Assembly: GCA_001898485.1 (NCBI GenBank) | Contig: MKTY01000019.1 | Coordinates: 124,001-188,000, forward strand | Direction: 5' to 3' | DNA length: 64,000 nt | Source of the DNA: Sphingobacteriales bacterium 46-32 | Lineage (GTDB): Bacteria > Bacteroidota > Bacteroidia > Chitinophagales > Chitinophagaceae | Part shown: in pieces, positions 18,333 through 27,275 of the stretch | Layout: each line of letters begins with the position of its first letter | How positions within the stretch are numbered: the first letter of the stretch is position 1 | The notes under the pieces: model-generated | Told to the model about the DNA's origin: nothing | Databases searched by the model: none | The model's input: only the letters and a program-made list of their open reading frames with translations | Position numbers and translations under genes: made by a program

Positions 18333-19337
18333 TTACTTTCGTACCAGCTTATAATAATTGTACGGCTCTTTCGTGAGCACCATCGAAAAGCTTTTTTCTT
18401 CTGCATTTGAGAGGTTGAATTCCCAGATTGCATTTTTCCCATTTTGCGGGTTGGTCATATTCATGACCAGTCGTTCATTCATAATTTTCCAGCTGCCTTT
18501 GGCTTCGGTATTCTGTGCAGGCACCAGCCACGATGCTTTACCATCTGTTGTAAACTGTATAGTGGCTCCGCTGGCATCCCATTTACCATTGAGGTAGTTG
18601 CCCCAGGTGCTGCCCAGGGGGCCGCTGCCGGCGCCACCCAGTTTGCTGTTGGGGTCATCGGGTGGTTTGGTGCCCTTGCTGTCGTCGAGCATGGCGATGG
18701 GGTCCAGTTTTTTGCGGGCAATCTGTACGCTCAGAAAATCTTCTACATTAAAATCGTGATCATATCGCTCAGAAAGTACTTTGGCCAGTCCTTCTATATC
18801 GTTGATAGAGCGGTCTACGATGCCCTGACTCTCTTTTCCAAAACGTGTCATGAAGGCAAGTACGCTATCGGTGACCTGCTGCTCTGTCCAGTCGTTGTCA
18901 ATACCGCGATTGATGTAATCGTCGAGATCATTGAAGAATTTAGTAGTGGCTTTTATCTGTACTTTTTCATTTTCGATGCGGCGCTCCAGCATGGCGCGCA
19001 TGTCTTTGTCGATGCCTTCTGTTTCGAGGAGTTTCTGCAGACTGTTGACAAACTTGGCGGATTCTTTCTGGCTTTCATCGCCCACGGCTTTATAGCTGCC
19101 GAAATTTTTGGCATCGCGCAGCAGTGATACGCCGTTTTTAGCATAGATATTTTCTACGGTCACCAGTGTTTTCCAGGCGTCGATCGTATGCTCTTCCATT
19201 TCCAGTTTGGATGGGCCGGAAGATTTATTGTTAAAGCCCAGGAAATAGATGGCAAGGGCGCCTACCACTGTTGTGGTAACGCTGATGACCATATTTTTGA
19301 GAATGTTCTTACTATCTGAACCCATGATTTTGGCCAT
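18333..19337 (-). CDS. Membrane-anchored protein with C-terminal lipocalin-like domain; paralogue of the next gene
   Basis: The 334-residue protein has one N-terminal membrane segment (VISVTTTVVGALAIYFLGFN, residues 17-36), a helical middle part (about 45-215) and a linker rich in Gly/Pro. The C-terminus (about 235-334, GKWDASGATIQFTTDGKASW, ending YYKLVRK) looks like a small lipocalin-like beta-barrel. The first 220 residues resemble the product of the gene at 19418: both have YFLGFN, an Asn/Thr-Ile-x-x-Trp-Lys motif and VENIY/AENML. Function is unknown. It is the second gene of an apparent two-gene operon. Confidence 0.65.
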   Translation of the reverse strand: MAKIMGSDSKNILKNMVISVTTTVVGALAIYFLGFNNKSSGPSKLEMEEHTIDAWKTLVTVENIYAKNGVSLLRDAKNFGSYKAVGDESQKESAKFVNSLQKLLETEGIDKDMRAMLERRIENEKVQIKATTKFFNDLDDYINRGIDNDWTEQQVTDSVLAFMTRFGKESQGIVDRSINDIEGLAKVLSERYDHDFNVEDFLSVQIARKKLDPIAMLDDSKGTKPPDDPNSKLGGAGSGPLGSTWGNYLNGKWDASGATIQFTTDGKASWLVPAQNTEAKGSWKIMNERLVMNMTNPQNGKNAIWEFNLSNAEEKSFSMVLTKEPYNYYKLVRK

Positions 19338-19417
19338 GATTGGTTGGTTTTTTGCGAAGGCAAAATACCCTGAGCCTGCGCGTGCGCCAATACTCTATTT
19401 GATGTAGTAAGGCCGTA

Positions 19418-20101
19418 TCAGTTCAGATCGGGCAGATCGCTCTTTGGGCCGACCTCTGCCTGGCGGGCAGCCTTGATAGACTGGTAGAGATCGTTGAAAT
19501 GGAAATCTTTGATCCGGAAGGGATATTTATATTTTTTCTCCAGGGCCGCGGCCTGTTCTTCTATATTGCGGCCCAGCCGCTCGGTAGCGCTGGAGCGGCG
19601 GCCATTGTTGAGGTCATTGAGCTCCTTGATGAGATAGTTGCGGTAGTCGTTTGTCATCAGGCTATCGCGAAATACGATAAAGCGGTCTATATAGTATCGC
19701 GAAAAATCCATTTCCTGTCTCTTGTATTCAATACGATCTGTGAGCAGGATGCTGAGGTCCTTGTCAATATCAGGGGTTTCCCGCAGGGTGTTGATTTCTC
19801 TGATAAAATTTTCACTAGTCAGGCTGTCCTGGTTCCGGCTTTCTTCCATAGTAAGCTCACCGCGTACAGTGCGGGCGAAAACCGTATCATGTCTGGGCTG
19901 CAGCATGTTTTCTGCCTGCACATACTGTTTCCATACCCGGATGGTATTTTTTTTGACCTCTGTACTGCTGACAGCTGGTTTTGAGCGGTTGAAGCCCAGA
20001 AAATAAATAGTAGCCGAGGTGACTACAGCCGTGGCTACTCCAATCCCAATACGCCTGGCAGCGGATTTGGTTTCTTCGGCCCATTTCTTTTGCTGAGTCA
20101 T
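19418..20101 (-). CDS. Membrane-anchored protein, shorter paralogue
   Basis: A 227-residue protein with one N-terminal membrane segment (GIGVATAVVTSATIYFLGFN, 19-38) and a charged helical remainder that matches the first two thirds of its neighbour (KKNTIRVWKQYVQAENML). It lacks the C-terminal lipocalin-like domain. The two genes are 80 bp apart on the same strand, pointing to a tandem duplication followed by loss or gain of the tail domain. A TATTTTG string lies about 20-25 bases upstream of the start, perhaps a -7 box. Confidence 0.6.
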   Translation of the reverse strand: MTQQKKWAEETKSAARRIGIGVATAVVTSATIYFLGFNRSKPAVSSTEVKKNTIRVWKQYVQAENMLQPRHDTVFARTVRGELTMEESRNQDSLTSENFIREINTLRETPDIDKDLSILLTDRIEYKRQEMDFSRYYIDRFIVFRDSLMTNDYRNYLIKELNDLNNGRRSSATERLGRNIEEQAAALEKKYKYPFRIKDFHFNDLYQSIKAARQAEVGPKSDLPDLN

Positions 20102-20151
20102 ACCCGTTTATTATTGCTGCCAAAATACAAATTTGTAAGAAAGCAGCCGTA

Positions 20152-21744
20152 TTATTTACCGGTTACGGTTCCTTCATACAGCAGTTCTGTGTCGGGATCG
20201 GCCAACACGCTGGAAGCAGTACCGGTCAGAGAGAAGCTGAATGTGTCTGTGTTGTTCTTTACCTGCAATACCTGGGTTTGTGTTTTACCACCGCTGCACT
20301 GGATGGCTATTTTGAGCGGAAAACTGAATGCCTGTGGTTGTAATTGTTTTACGGTGATGGTAATCTTTTTTGTACGTGGGGCATAATTCCATTTGATATC
20401 CAGCTGTGGTATACCGGGTTGGTACAGCCACTGATCAAAGAATGTTTTAAGTGACTTGCCGCTTACCTGTTCAAAAACATGTTGCAGATCGCGTGTATCT
20501 GCATTAGAGCCGGCATATTGGGCATAGTATTTCTTAATGGCTTTCATGAAAACCTCATGGCCCAGTTGCTGGCGCAGCATGTGTAAGACCCAGCCGCCTT
20601 TCTGATAGCTGTTGGCGTTGAGTAATTTCATGAAGTCGGGGTCTTCATCTACGATAGCGCGGTTGCTCTTACGTGCAAATGCTGCTACCTGTCTGCGGTC
20701 TTCTTCCAGCATTTTTACAGCCGTATCTCTTCCATACTTGCTTTCCATATAGTAAATGGTCATGTAGGTGGCAAAACCTTCACTGAGCCAGAGATGGGCA
20801 AAGCTTTTTTCGGTAGCCATATTGCCAAACCACTGGTGAGCTATTTCATGTGTCAGCAATCCTTCAGACCGGCGATCGCCGCGAACACTGCCTTCGGCAT
20901 AAAAAATAGTATTGGCATTTTCCAGTCCGCCAAAGATGGTTTTTGATTGCACATTGGCCAGTTTGCGATAACCATAGGGGCCAACTTCGCGGATGAAGAA
21001 AGGCAAAATCTCATTGGCCTGTTCATAATCATAAAAACCTTTATCGCGGTCTTCGGGGTATACCCAGCTGTAAACAGGAATGCATCCGGCAATGGTACCG
21101 GATCGTTGTACGGCAAATGCTGCAACACCAATTACCATTACCTTGGTATTGATCGGTACATCTTCGCGCCAGTGTGTGAGTTTTTTATCGGCTGATAAAC
21201 TCGTTTCTTCTATCAGCAGGCCATTTGATACTACCTGATAATGTTGTGGTGCGGTGACGATGAAATCGACTGAAGCCTTATCTCCGGGATCGTCTACGCA
21301 GGGTAGCCAGTTGTGTCCGCGATTGGGCCAGTTGTCGGCAAAGAAAGTGCGGTGACCGTATTTGTTTTTGGAAATGATCAGTCCATCTGAAGGCACACCG
21401 CTGTACTGTATCTGTATTTCGGCTGTGTCGCCGGCAGACACGATGGCACCCAGGCTGATATTCAGTTGTTGTTCGGTTTGTGTATAGGTGAGCGGGAGGC
21501 CTTTCATCATAACCTTTCCCGCTTTCATTCCTTTTGAAGTGGCTGGATTGACAGCGGCGAGGTCGATCAGCAGGTTGGGCGTTGTCTCGAGCATACGAAA
21601 ACGGATGAGCGCATCACCCGTGATATTGTCTGAGCTGTCGCTGAGCCCGATTCGGAAGGTATAATGCAGTACATCGATCTTGCGCTGGGCATGCAGCAGT
21701 ACACAACTAATCAATGCCAGGCCGAAAAGGATTATCCGGTTCAT
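20152..21744 (-). CDS. M1 family zinc metallopeptidase
   Basis: Secreted aminopeptidase-like protein. The ATG at 21744 gives a 530-residue product with signal peptide MNRIILFGLALISCVLLHAQ; the open frame runs upstream to 21861 across repeat B3 and is rejected. Motifs are the zinc site HEIAHQWFG with its downstream Glu (LWLSEGFATYM) and the exopeptidase loop GGLENANT (GAMEN-like). A later Tyr-containing segment precedes a C-terminal part of beta type. A second M1 peptidase is at 28.1 kb; they are only distantly alike. Confidence 0.92.
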   Translation of the reverse strand: MNRIILFGLALISCVLLHAQRKIDVLHYTFRIGLSDSSDNITGDALIRFRMLETTPNLLIDLAAVNPATSKGMKAGKVMMKGLPLTYTQTEQQLNISLGAIVSAGDTAEIQIQYSGVPSDGLIISKNKYGHRTFFADNWPNRGHNWLPCVDDPGDKASVDFIVTAPQHYQVVSNGLLIEETSLSADKKLTHWREDVPINTKVMVIGVAAFAVQRSGTIAGCIPVYSWVYPEDRDKGFYDYEQANEILPFFIREVGPYGYRKLANVQSKTIFGGLENANTIFYAEGSVRGDRRSEGLLTHEIAHQWFGNMATEKSFAHLWLSEGFATYMTIYYMESKYGRDTAVKMLEEDRRQVAAFARKSNRAIVDEDPDFMKLLNANSYQKGGWVLHMLRQQLGHEVFMKAIKKYYAQYAGSNADTRDLQHVFEQVSGKSLKTFFDQWLYQPGIPQLDIKWNYAPRTKKITITVKQLQPQAFSFPLKIAIQCSGGKTQTQVLQVKNNTDTFSFSLTGTASSVLADPDTELLYEGTVTGK

Positions 21745-21800
21745 AAGTAGAAGAATGGAGGATGAAAGTAAGAAAATTAGCGGAGAGAGGGGAGCGGAAA

Positions 21801-21906
21801 GGGTTAAAAGTTTAAAGGTATAAAAGTATAAAGGTGAATGCAGAAATGGAATGCACACCACTCTATTATACTTTTAAACCTTTATACCTTTAAGCCTTTA
21901 TACCTT
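21801..21906. repeat. TATAAAG/TTTAAAG inverted repeat, copy B3
   Basis: Left arm 21801-21834 (GGTTAAAAG, TTTAAAGG, TATAAAAG, TATAAAGG units) and right arm 21865-21906 (TTATACTTTTAAACC, TTTATACC, TTTAAGCC units) are inverted around a 30-bp centre. The element spans the gap between the MutS-like gene stop codon and the M1 peptidase gene start. Confidence 0.75.
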
Positions 21907-21908
21907 AC

Positions 21909-23225
21909 TTACAACTTCTCCAGCATATCCACCACCTTCTCTCTTTTCAGGATTACATAGCCGAGGCGGTCGTTGCTGATGCCTTCTTTAAGCTGGTAAG
22001 AAAATTCGAGTTGCTCATTGTTGACATGTGTTTCGAAAAAGCGGAAAGAGATATTGGGATAAGCTTTCAGCTCTTCGCCTATTTCGTAGAGATGGGTAGA
22101 AAGGATGAAGAGGGAATTTTTTATCTTGATGAGTCCTTTAATAACGGTGAGTGAACATTTCATAGCATCCTGCACATTGGTGCCTTTAAAAAGTTCATCG
22201 ATGAGTACCAGCCATTTTTGTCCGTTGTTGATGGTTTCGATCGTATGCTTGATACGCTGCACTTCGTTGAAGAAATAACTTTCGCCGCGGGCGATATTAT
22301 CCATTACGTTGATATTGCTCAACAGTCCATCAAACAGCGTTAGTCGCATATTACGGGCAGGTACGCCCATACCGATATGAGCCAGGAAAACGGCCGCGCC
22401 CACCGATTTGATAAGAGTGCTTTTTCCGGCCATATTGGCACCGGTGAGAAAGAGAAAGTTGTGCGATGGGCTCATCTGCAGATCATAAGGTATGGGTTGC
22501 GGTATGAGAATATGATACAGTCCCTTCGCCTCTACGAGCGGAGTATCCTGCTCCACAAATTCAGGAAAGGAAAGGTTATAGGTTTTTACGGCTACTGCCA
22601 TGGAATACCAGGCATCGAGGCGGCAGAAAATATCCATCAGCTCGAGGATATTGCTGCGGTAGCGGCCGCGCAGGTGAAAACCAAAATACAGGTTTTGCCG
22701 CGGACTGAACCTGTGCCCCTGTGGCAGAGCAGCGAGCTCGCCCAGCGGAGCTTCTTTCAGCAATTGAATGATGCGTTCAATATAGATGCGGATATGCGGA
22801 GGCAGGTTGAGGCCTTCGAGCAGGTCGGCAATACGGGAGAGGCCGCGGAAGAAATCGGCAAAATGCCCCACACTGTATTTGACCATGGAGTAGTCTTCGC
22901 TATGCAGCCATCGGTAGATGGTGCTGTTTACAGCATTCTGATGCTGGCTGATGGGGTCCAGGGCGTAGTCGAGAAACTTATCCATTACCAGGATGGTGCC
23001 GTTGCTGATATCAGTAGGCCAGTTCTGTACCCGCTCCATCAGGGTGCGAATGACCCGTTGGGTGCCGCGAATCTTTTCGAGGTCGTGATGGGGTTCTGTA
23101 AAAAAACGGCGCAGCCATTCTTTGCCACCAACTGTGCGGGTAAAATTGAGTTTATGGAAAACAGAAAACTCTTCTTCCGGATGAAAGATCGCAATATCGT
23201 TAAAAGAAATATGATCTATCTGCAT
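21909..23225 (-). CDS. MutS-like ATPase lacking the mismatch-binding domains
   Basis: A 438-residue protein with a MutS lever/core-like helical region (about 60-250) and a MutS ATPase domain: Walker A TGANMAGKSTLIKSVG, the downstream MDNIARGESYFFNEVQRIKH, Walker B LVLIDELFKGTN and a final IGEELKAYPN region. The N-terminal mismatch-recognition and connector domains of true MutS are missing, so it belongs to the short MutS-related group common in Bacteroidota. Its DNA substrate is unknown. It lies 34 bp downstream of the dihydroorotase gene on the same strand. Confidence 0.85.
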   Translation of the reverse strand: MQIDHISFNDIAIFHPEEEFSVFHKLNFTRTVGGKEWLRRFFTEPHHDLEKIRGTQRVIRTLMERVQNWPTDISNGTILVMDKFLDYALDPISQHQNAVNSTIYRWLHSEDYSMVKYSVGHFADFFRGLSRIADLLEGLNLPPHIRIYIERIIQLLKEAPLGELAALPQGHRFSPRQNLYFGFHLRGRYRSNILELMDIFCRLDAWYSMAVAVKTYNLSFPEFVEQDTPLVEAKGLYHILIPQPIPYDLQMSPSHNFLFLTGANMAGKSTLIKSVGAAVFLAHIGMGVPARNMRLTLFDGLLSNINVMDNIARGESYFFNEVQRIKHTIETINNGQKWLVLIDELFKGTNVQDAMKCSLTVIKGLIKIKNSLFILSTHLYEIGEELKAYPNISFRFFETHVNNEQLEFSYQLKEGISNDRLGYVILKREKVVDMLEKL

Positions 23226-23259
23226 GGTTATGTGGCTGCGTTACTGAATAATGCCGGTA

Positions 23260-24603
23260 TCAGCGGTTGAATGACAGGCGTTGACCCTTCTGAGATTCAT
23301 CCCATACGCCATTTCCATAAACCAGTTGTCCGTTTACAAAAGTATGTGTGATGCTGGAAGGCATATGGAACCCTTCCAGCGGGCTCCAGCCGCATTTATA
23401 CAGGATATTTTCTTTTTCGATCGTCTGGCCGGTATTAAGGTCGGCGATCACCAGATCTGCCTGGTAACCTTCGCGGATATATCCGCGGTTCTGAATCTGG
23501 TAACAATCGGCTACGGCATGACTCATTTTCTCCACTACTTTTTCGAGCGTGATCTTTCCCTGTTTTACATAGTACAACATCAGTGGCAGCGAGTGCTGTA
23601 CCAGTGGCAGGCCGGCATGTGCTTTTTCGTAAGGTTCCATTTTTTCTTCCCAGGTATGTGGGGCATGGTCGGTGGCAATTACATCGAGCCGGTCATCGAG
23701 CAGGGCTGTCCACAGGGCATCGCGGTTATGTGCAGCCTTGATAGCGGGATTACATTTGATGCGGTTACCCAGCTGTTCGTAATCATTGGCTGTGAAATGA
23801 AGGTGATGGACACAAACCTCGGCTGTGATCCTTTTCTCTTTCAGCGGGAGCATATTGCCAAAAAGCTGTAATTCTTTTTCGGTACTGATGTGGAGAATAT
23901 GCAGACGCGTATTATATTTTTTTGCGAGCTGAATGGCGTAGAACGATGATTCAAAACAGGCTTCTTCATTGCGGATGATGGGATGATCTGCCGCTGTGAG
24001 TTCGCGGCCTTCCTGTTTGAGGCGGGCCAGGTTTTCGCGGATGATGCGCTCATCTTCGCAATGAGTGGCAATGAGCAGTTCGCTTTCGCTGAATACCTTT
24101 TCCAGTGTAAGCGGATTATCTACCAGCAGATTGCCTGTAGAGGAGCCCATAAAGATTTTTATTCCGCAAATTGACTGACGATGCTCATTGGCACGAAGCG
24201 CCTCTTCGGCATTTTCATTGGATGTACCAATATAAAAGGAGTAGTTGGCCAGCGAGTTTTGCGCGGCAATGGCATACTTCTGTTCCAATAGCTCCAGTGT
24301 AAAGGCTGGCGGCACGGTATTGGGCATTTCCATAAAGCTGGTGACACCACCCGCCACAGCAGCTTTTGCTTCTGTATAGATGGTTGCCTTATGGGTAAGC
24401 CCCGGCTCGCGAAAATGAACCTGGTCATCGATGACTCCGGGCAGCAGATGTAACCCTTCGCCATTAATTTCGGTACAGGCTTTGCCTGCAACATCCAGGT
24501 TTTGCCCGATCTTATCAATACGTCCATTACTGATCAGCACATCTGCTGCATGAATGGTGCCTTCATTGACGATCTGGATGTTTTTTATCAGATATATTTG
24601 CAT
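23260..24603 (-). CDS. pyrC: Dihydroorotase
   Basis: Cyclises carbamoyl-aspartate to dihydroorotate in pyrimidine synthesis. The 447-residue length and the motifs GVIDDQVHFREPG near residue 57, HCEDE near 178, HILHIST near 230 and the metal Asp in VIATDHAPHTWEEK near 310 are of the long amidohydrolase type. In the first motif a Gln replaces the first His of the usual DxHxH pair (DQVHF), a variant I believe is common in this phylum. It is divergent from the Wzi-like gene with only 25 bp between start codons. Confidence 0.9.
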   Translation of the reverse strand: MQIYLIKNIQIVNEGTIHAADVLISNGRIDKIGQNLDVAGKACTEINGEGLHLLPGVIDDQVHFREPGLTHKATIYTEAKAAVAGGVTSFMEMPNTVPPAFTLELLEQKYAIAAQNSLANYSFYIGTSNENAEEALRANEHRQSICGIKIFMGSSTGNLLVDNPLTLEKVFSESELLIATHCEDERIIRENLARLKQEGRELTAADHPIIRNEEACFESSFYAIQLAKKYNTRLHILHISTEKELQLFGNMLPLKEKRITAEVCVHHLHFTANDYEQLGNRIKCNPAIKAAHNRDALWTALLDDRLDVIATDHAPHTWEEKMEPYEKAHAGLPLVQHSLPLMLYYVKQGKITLEKVVEKMSHAVADCYQIQNRGYIREGYQADLVIADLNTGQTIEKENILYKCGWSPLEGFHMPSSITHTFVNGQLVYGNGVWDESQKGQRLSFNR

Positions 24604-24628
24604 AATTTGTTGTCTATTATATAGCTAA

Positions 24629-26380
24629 ATGCTCAACATGCAATTTATAAAAACCCGCGTAAGCAAGCCCGGATTTCTTTATGTTCAGATGATGCTGAGG
24701 GTGGCTGCGGCGGCTTTAGCCATAATATGCCTGCCTTTGCTGGGCGCCGGCCAGTCTGTATTCCTGCCCCAGGGCGATAAGCAGCAGGTTTTGCTGGAGC
24801 GGCTGGAAATAAAAGCTCAAAACGATTCTGTACTTAATTTTTCCAAAACGCGCCCGTTTAGCCGCAATAAATATGTAATCCCCGGTATTAAAAATTATAT
24901 CAGCCGGTTTGGAGAAAGCGCTCTTTCGCGCGTAGATGCCTGGAACGTACGAAGCGCGTGGATGAGCAATACCTCTTTCCTGACAGAGGCAGAGCGGGCA
25001 GGCATACAAAGCAAAAAACCGATCTGGAAGAATTTTTATAAAACTCCCGCTAACTTATACGAAGTACATACAGGCGATTTCGACCTCGTAGTTAACCCCG
25101 TGTTTCAATATGTTATATCAAAAGAAAAAGATAATGATCAGCATCTTTTTCTCAATACCCGCGGTCTGACGCTGCATGGTATGATCGGTAAAAAGATTGG
25201 CTTTGCTGCTTATCTGACAGACAACCAGGAGCGTGACCCATCCTGGGCGCAGCAATTTATAGCCGCGAGGGATGCCGTACCCGGAAACGGTTTTTATAAG
25301 GATTTTAAAGATCCGGGGGGAGTTGACTATTTCGAAGGAAGGGGATATTTTTCGGTTAGCGCTACACGATTTATAGACATTACTTTCGGATATGATAAAC
25401 AATTTATCGGCAATGGCTATCGGAGTTTATTCCTGAGCGATTTTGGCGCCAATGCCCTGTTCCTGAAATTGAATACACGTATCTGGCGGTTCAATTATCA
25501 GAACCTGTTTATGGAGTTGCAGAATGCACACAGAACGGGCGGCGATAAACTTATCGGAAAAAAATATGCCGCGGTGCATCATCTCGATATCAATGTGACC
25601 AAATGGCTGAATATCGGTTTGTTTGAAGGCATAGTTTTTGGACGCCCCAACCGGTTCGATTTTGCCTATCTCAACCCCATCATATTTTACCGTTCTGCAG
25701 AGCAGCAAAACGGAAGTTTTGATAATGCACTGGCGGGACTTGATTTCAAAGCCAACCTGGCACATAAATTCCAGGTGTATGGTCAGCTGCTGCTCGATGA
25801 GTTTAAGCTGAATGAGATAAAGGCTGGCAATGGCTGGTGGGCCAATAAATATGGTTTCCAGCTCGGGGCCAAATACATTGATGCCTTTAATGTCCGTAAC
25901 CTCGATCTGCAGTTGGAGCATAACCGCGTGCGCCCGTTTACCTATTCGCACAACGATTCTGTAGCCAACTATACACACTACAATCAGCCACTGGCTCACC
26001 CGCTGATGGCCAATTTTTCGGAATGGATAGGAGTAGCCCGTTATCAGCCTGCACCGCGCTGGCTGCTGATCGGTAAACTGATTTATTATACGCAGGGCCG
26101 CGATAGCAGTGCCGCCAGTTTTGGCAGCAATATATTTTATCCCAACCAGGCACCGTTTCGTACCAAAGATTATGGCTTCGATATCGGTTCGGGATGGAAA
26201 ACACAGGTGCTGTATGGCTCTCTGCAACTGTCGTACGAATTAAAAGAAAACCTGTTTATTGACCTCAATGCGGTTTACCGTCGCCAGCAGGGAAAAACCG
26301 CTCCGGTATATTCTGCCAATACATCTGTAGTATCGCTGGGAGTGAGGTGGAATATGTACAGGAGAGAGTTTGATTTTTGA
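24629..26380 (+). CDS. Wzi-like outer membrane beta-barrel protein
   Basis: A 583-residue exported protein; the hydrophobic segment VAAAALAIICLPLLGAG ends in a possible signal cleavage near residue 40. The body is a chain of amphipathic beta strands, with DKQFIGNGYRSLFLSDFGAN and FDFAYLNPIIFYRSAEQ, which resemble the Bacteroidota capsule-assembly (Wzi) family, and it ends in an aromatic residue (EFDF) as barrels do. ATGs at 24629, 24638 and 24686-24689 could all serve as starts. No capsule genes are nearby, so a different ligand is possible. Confidence 0.7.
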   Translation: MLNMQFIKTRVSKPGFLYVQMMLRVAAAALAIICLPLLGAGQSVFLPQGDKQQVLLERLEIKAQNDSVLNFSKTRPFSRNKYVIPGIKNYISRFGESALSRVDAWNVRSAWMSNTSFLTEAERAGIQSKKPIWKNFYKTPANLYEVHTGDFDLVVNPVFQYVISKEKDNDQHLFLNTRGLTLHGMIGKKIGFAAYLTDNQERDPSWAQQFIAARDAVPGNGFYKDFKDPGGVDYFEGRGYFSVSATRFIDITFGYDKQFIGNGYRSLFLSDFGANALFLKLNTRIWRFNYQNLFMELQNAHRTGGDKLIGKKYAAVHHLDINVTKWLNIGLFEGIVFGRPNRFDFAYLNPIIFYRSAEQQNGSFDNALAGLDFKANLAHKFQVYGQLLLDEFKLNEIKAGNGWWANKYGFQLGAKYIDAFNVRNLDLQLEHNRVRPFTYSHNDSVANYTHYNQPLAHPLMANFSEWIGVARYQPAPRWLLIGKLIYYTQGRDSSAASFGSNIFYPNQAPFRTKDYGFDIGSGWKTQVLYGSLQLSYELKENLFIDLNAVYRRQQGKTAPVYSANTSVVSLGVRWNMYRREFDF

Positions 26381-26534
26381 TGTGCTGATTCGCCAATGTG
26401 CTAATGATATTCCTTTTAAAATTTATTAATGAGTTTATTGAAGCGCTTTAATATGCGCCCGGTGAATTCCCAACTGCTTAAATTACCGGATATTCTTTCA
26501 TTAGCACATCAGCAAATTAGCACATCAGCACATT
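26380..26534. repeat. Octamer inverted-repeat element, copy A3
   Basis: Left arm 26380-26406 overlaps the last base of the upstream stop codon (ATGTGCTGAT, ATGTGCTAATG). Right arm 26499-26534 has the inverted units. The centre is about 92 bp. It separates two convergent genes and ends 7 bp before the porT stop codon. Confidence 0.8.
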
Positions 26535-26540
26535 GCTTTC

Positions 26541-27275
26541 TCATCCTTCAATGTGTATCGAAAACGAAATTGTTCTTGACTGAATCTTATCAAATACGCT
26601 GGAGTATTTGAGGCCGGCATCGCGGCTGTGGATGTTGGGGATGCCGTTGCTGATCTTAATCTCAGGGCTTAGGATAAAGTTGGGGAAGAAAAAGTTGAAG
26701 CCAATACCCAGTTCGGGGCCATAGTCGAAGCTTTTGATCTTTACCAGTTCTTCGGCTTTTTTGGCGCGGGCATTACTGGCCAGGTCAATATCTCCGCGAA
26801 TACCCGCCATCATGTATACACGGAAGTTGCCGATACGGTCTGATTGCAGTTTAACCTGCAGGGGAAATGATACAATCACCGATTCAACGGTTTTGGTGAT
26901 ATCTGTTTCGCCGGCATCGGGATATTTTAGTTTATAGAAAATGCTTCGTTCCACAAAAGCCAGTTGCGGGTTGAAGCGCAGCTGAAAACGGTCAGAGAGA
27001 CGTGCTGTGGCAGAAAGTCCCAGTGCAAAGCCGCCTGAGTTATTGGGTTCTGCAATATAAACGCTGTCATTTTGCAGAAACTGTGAATGCATTTGCGGGT
27101 GAAAACGGGAAGAATTTATTCCCAGTGTGATACCGAAATAGTAGGGTTTGGTATCGTGATCGTATAAATTGATCTCACGTTGCTGGGCACGGGATACGGA
27201 TACAAGGGTCATCAATAGAACTACTACAGATGTGATGCGTATCAGGACGGTTTTAGACCGGTGTAAATGCAACAT
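26541..27275 (-). CDS. porT: PorT-like outer membrane protein of the type IX secretion system
   Basis: A 244-residue protein with signal peptide (ITSVVVLLMTLVSVSRAQ) and an eight-strand-type barrel (KPYYFGITLGINSSRFHPQM, RFNPQLAFVERSIFYKLK, FSFHI-like final strand). In Bacteroidota, porT is required for T9SS and often lies directly after ubiE, exactly as here, where the start lies inside the last 34 bases of ubiE. This context plus the family pattern supports the call. Two predicted T9SS cargo proteins are in the same window (9172 and 31800). Confidence 0.8.
   Translation of the reverse strand: MLHLHRSKTVLIRITSVVVLLMTLVSVSRAQQREINLYDHDTKPYYFGITLGINSSRFHPQMHSQFLQNDSVYIAEPNNSGGFALGLSATARLSDRFQLRFNPQLAFVERSIFYKLKYPDAGETDITKTVESVIVSFPLQVKLQSDRIGNFRVYMMAGIRGDIDLASNARAKKAEELVKIKSFDYGPELGIGFNFFFPNFILSPEIKISNGIPNIHSRDAGLKYSSVFDKIQSRTISFSIHIEG

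Noticed and set aside
18444-19127. Forward open frame opposite the first tandem paralogue
   Set aside because: Its translation is rich in Phe/Ile/Cys runs and has no recognisable motif; the minus-strand pair is supported by shared sequence with its neighbour.
21745-21861. N-terminal extension of the M1 peptidase
   Set aside because: It is encoded by repeat B3 and precedes a clear signal peptide that starts at 21744.
25427-26227. A 266-codon antisense frame in the Wzi-like gene
   Set aside because: It covers only part of a gene with clear signal peptide and barrel pattern and shows no domain.
26429-26611. 60-codon frame between the Wzi-like gene and porT
   Set aside because: It lies largely within octamer repeat A3.
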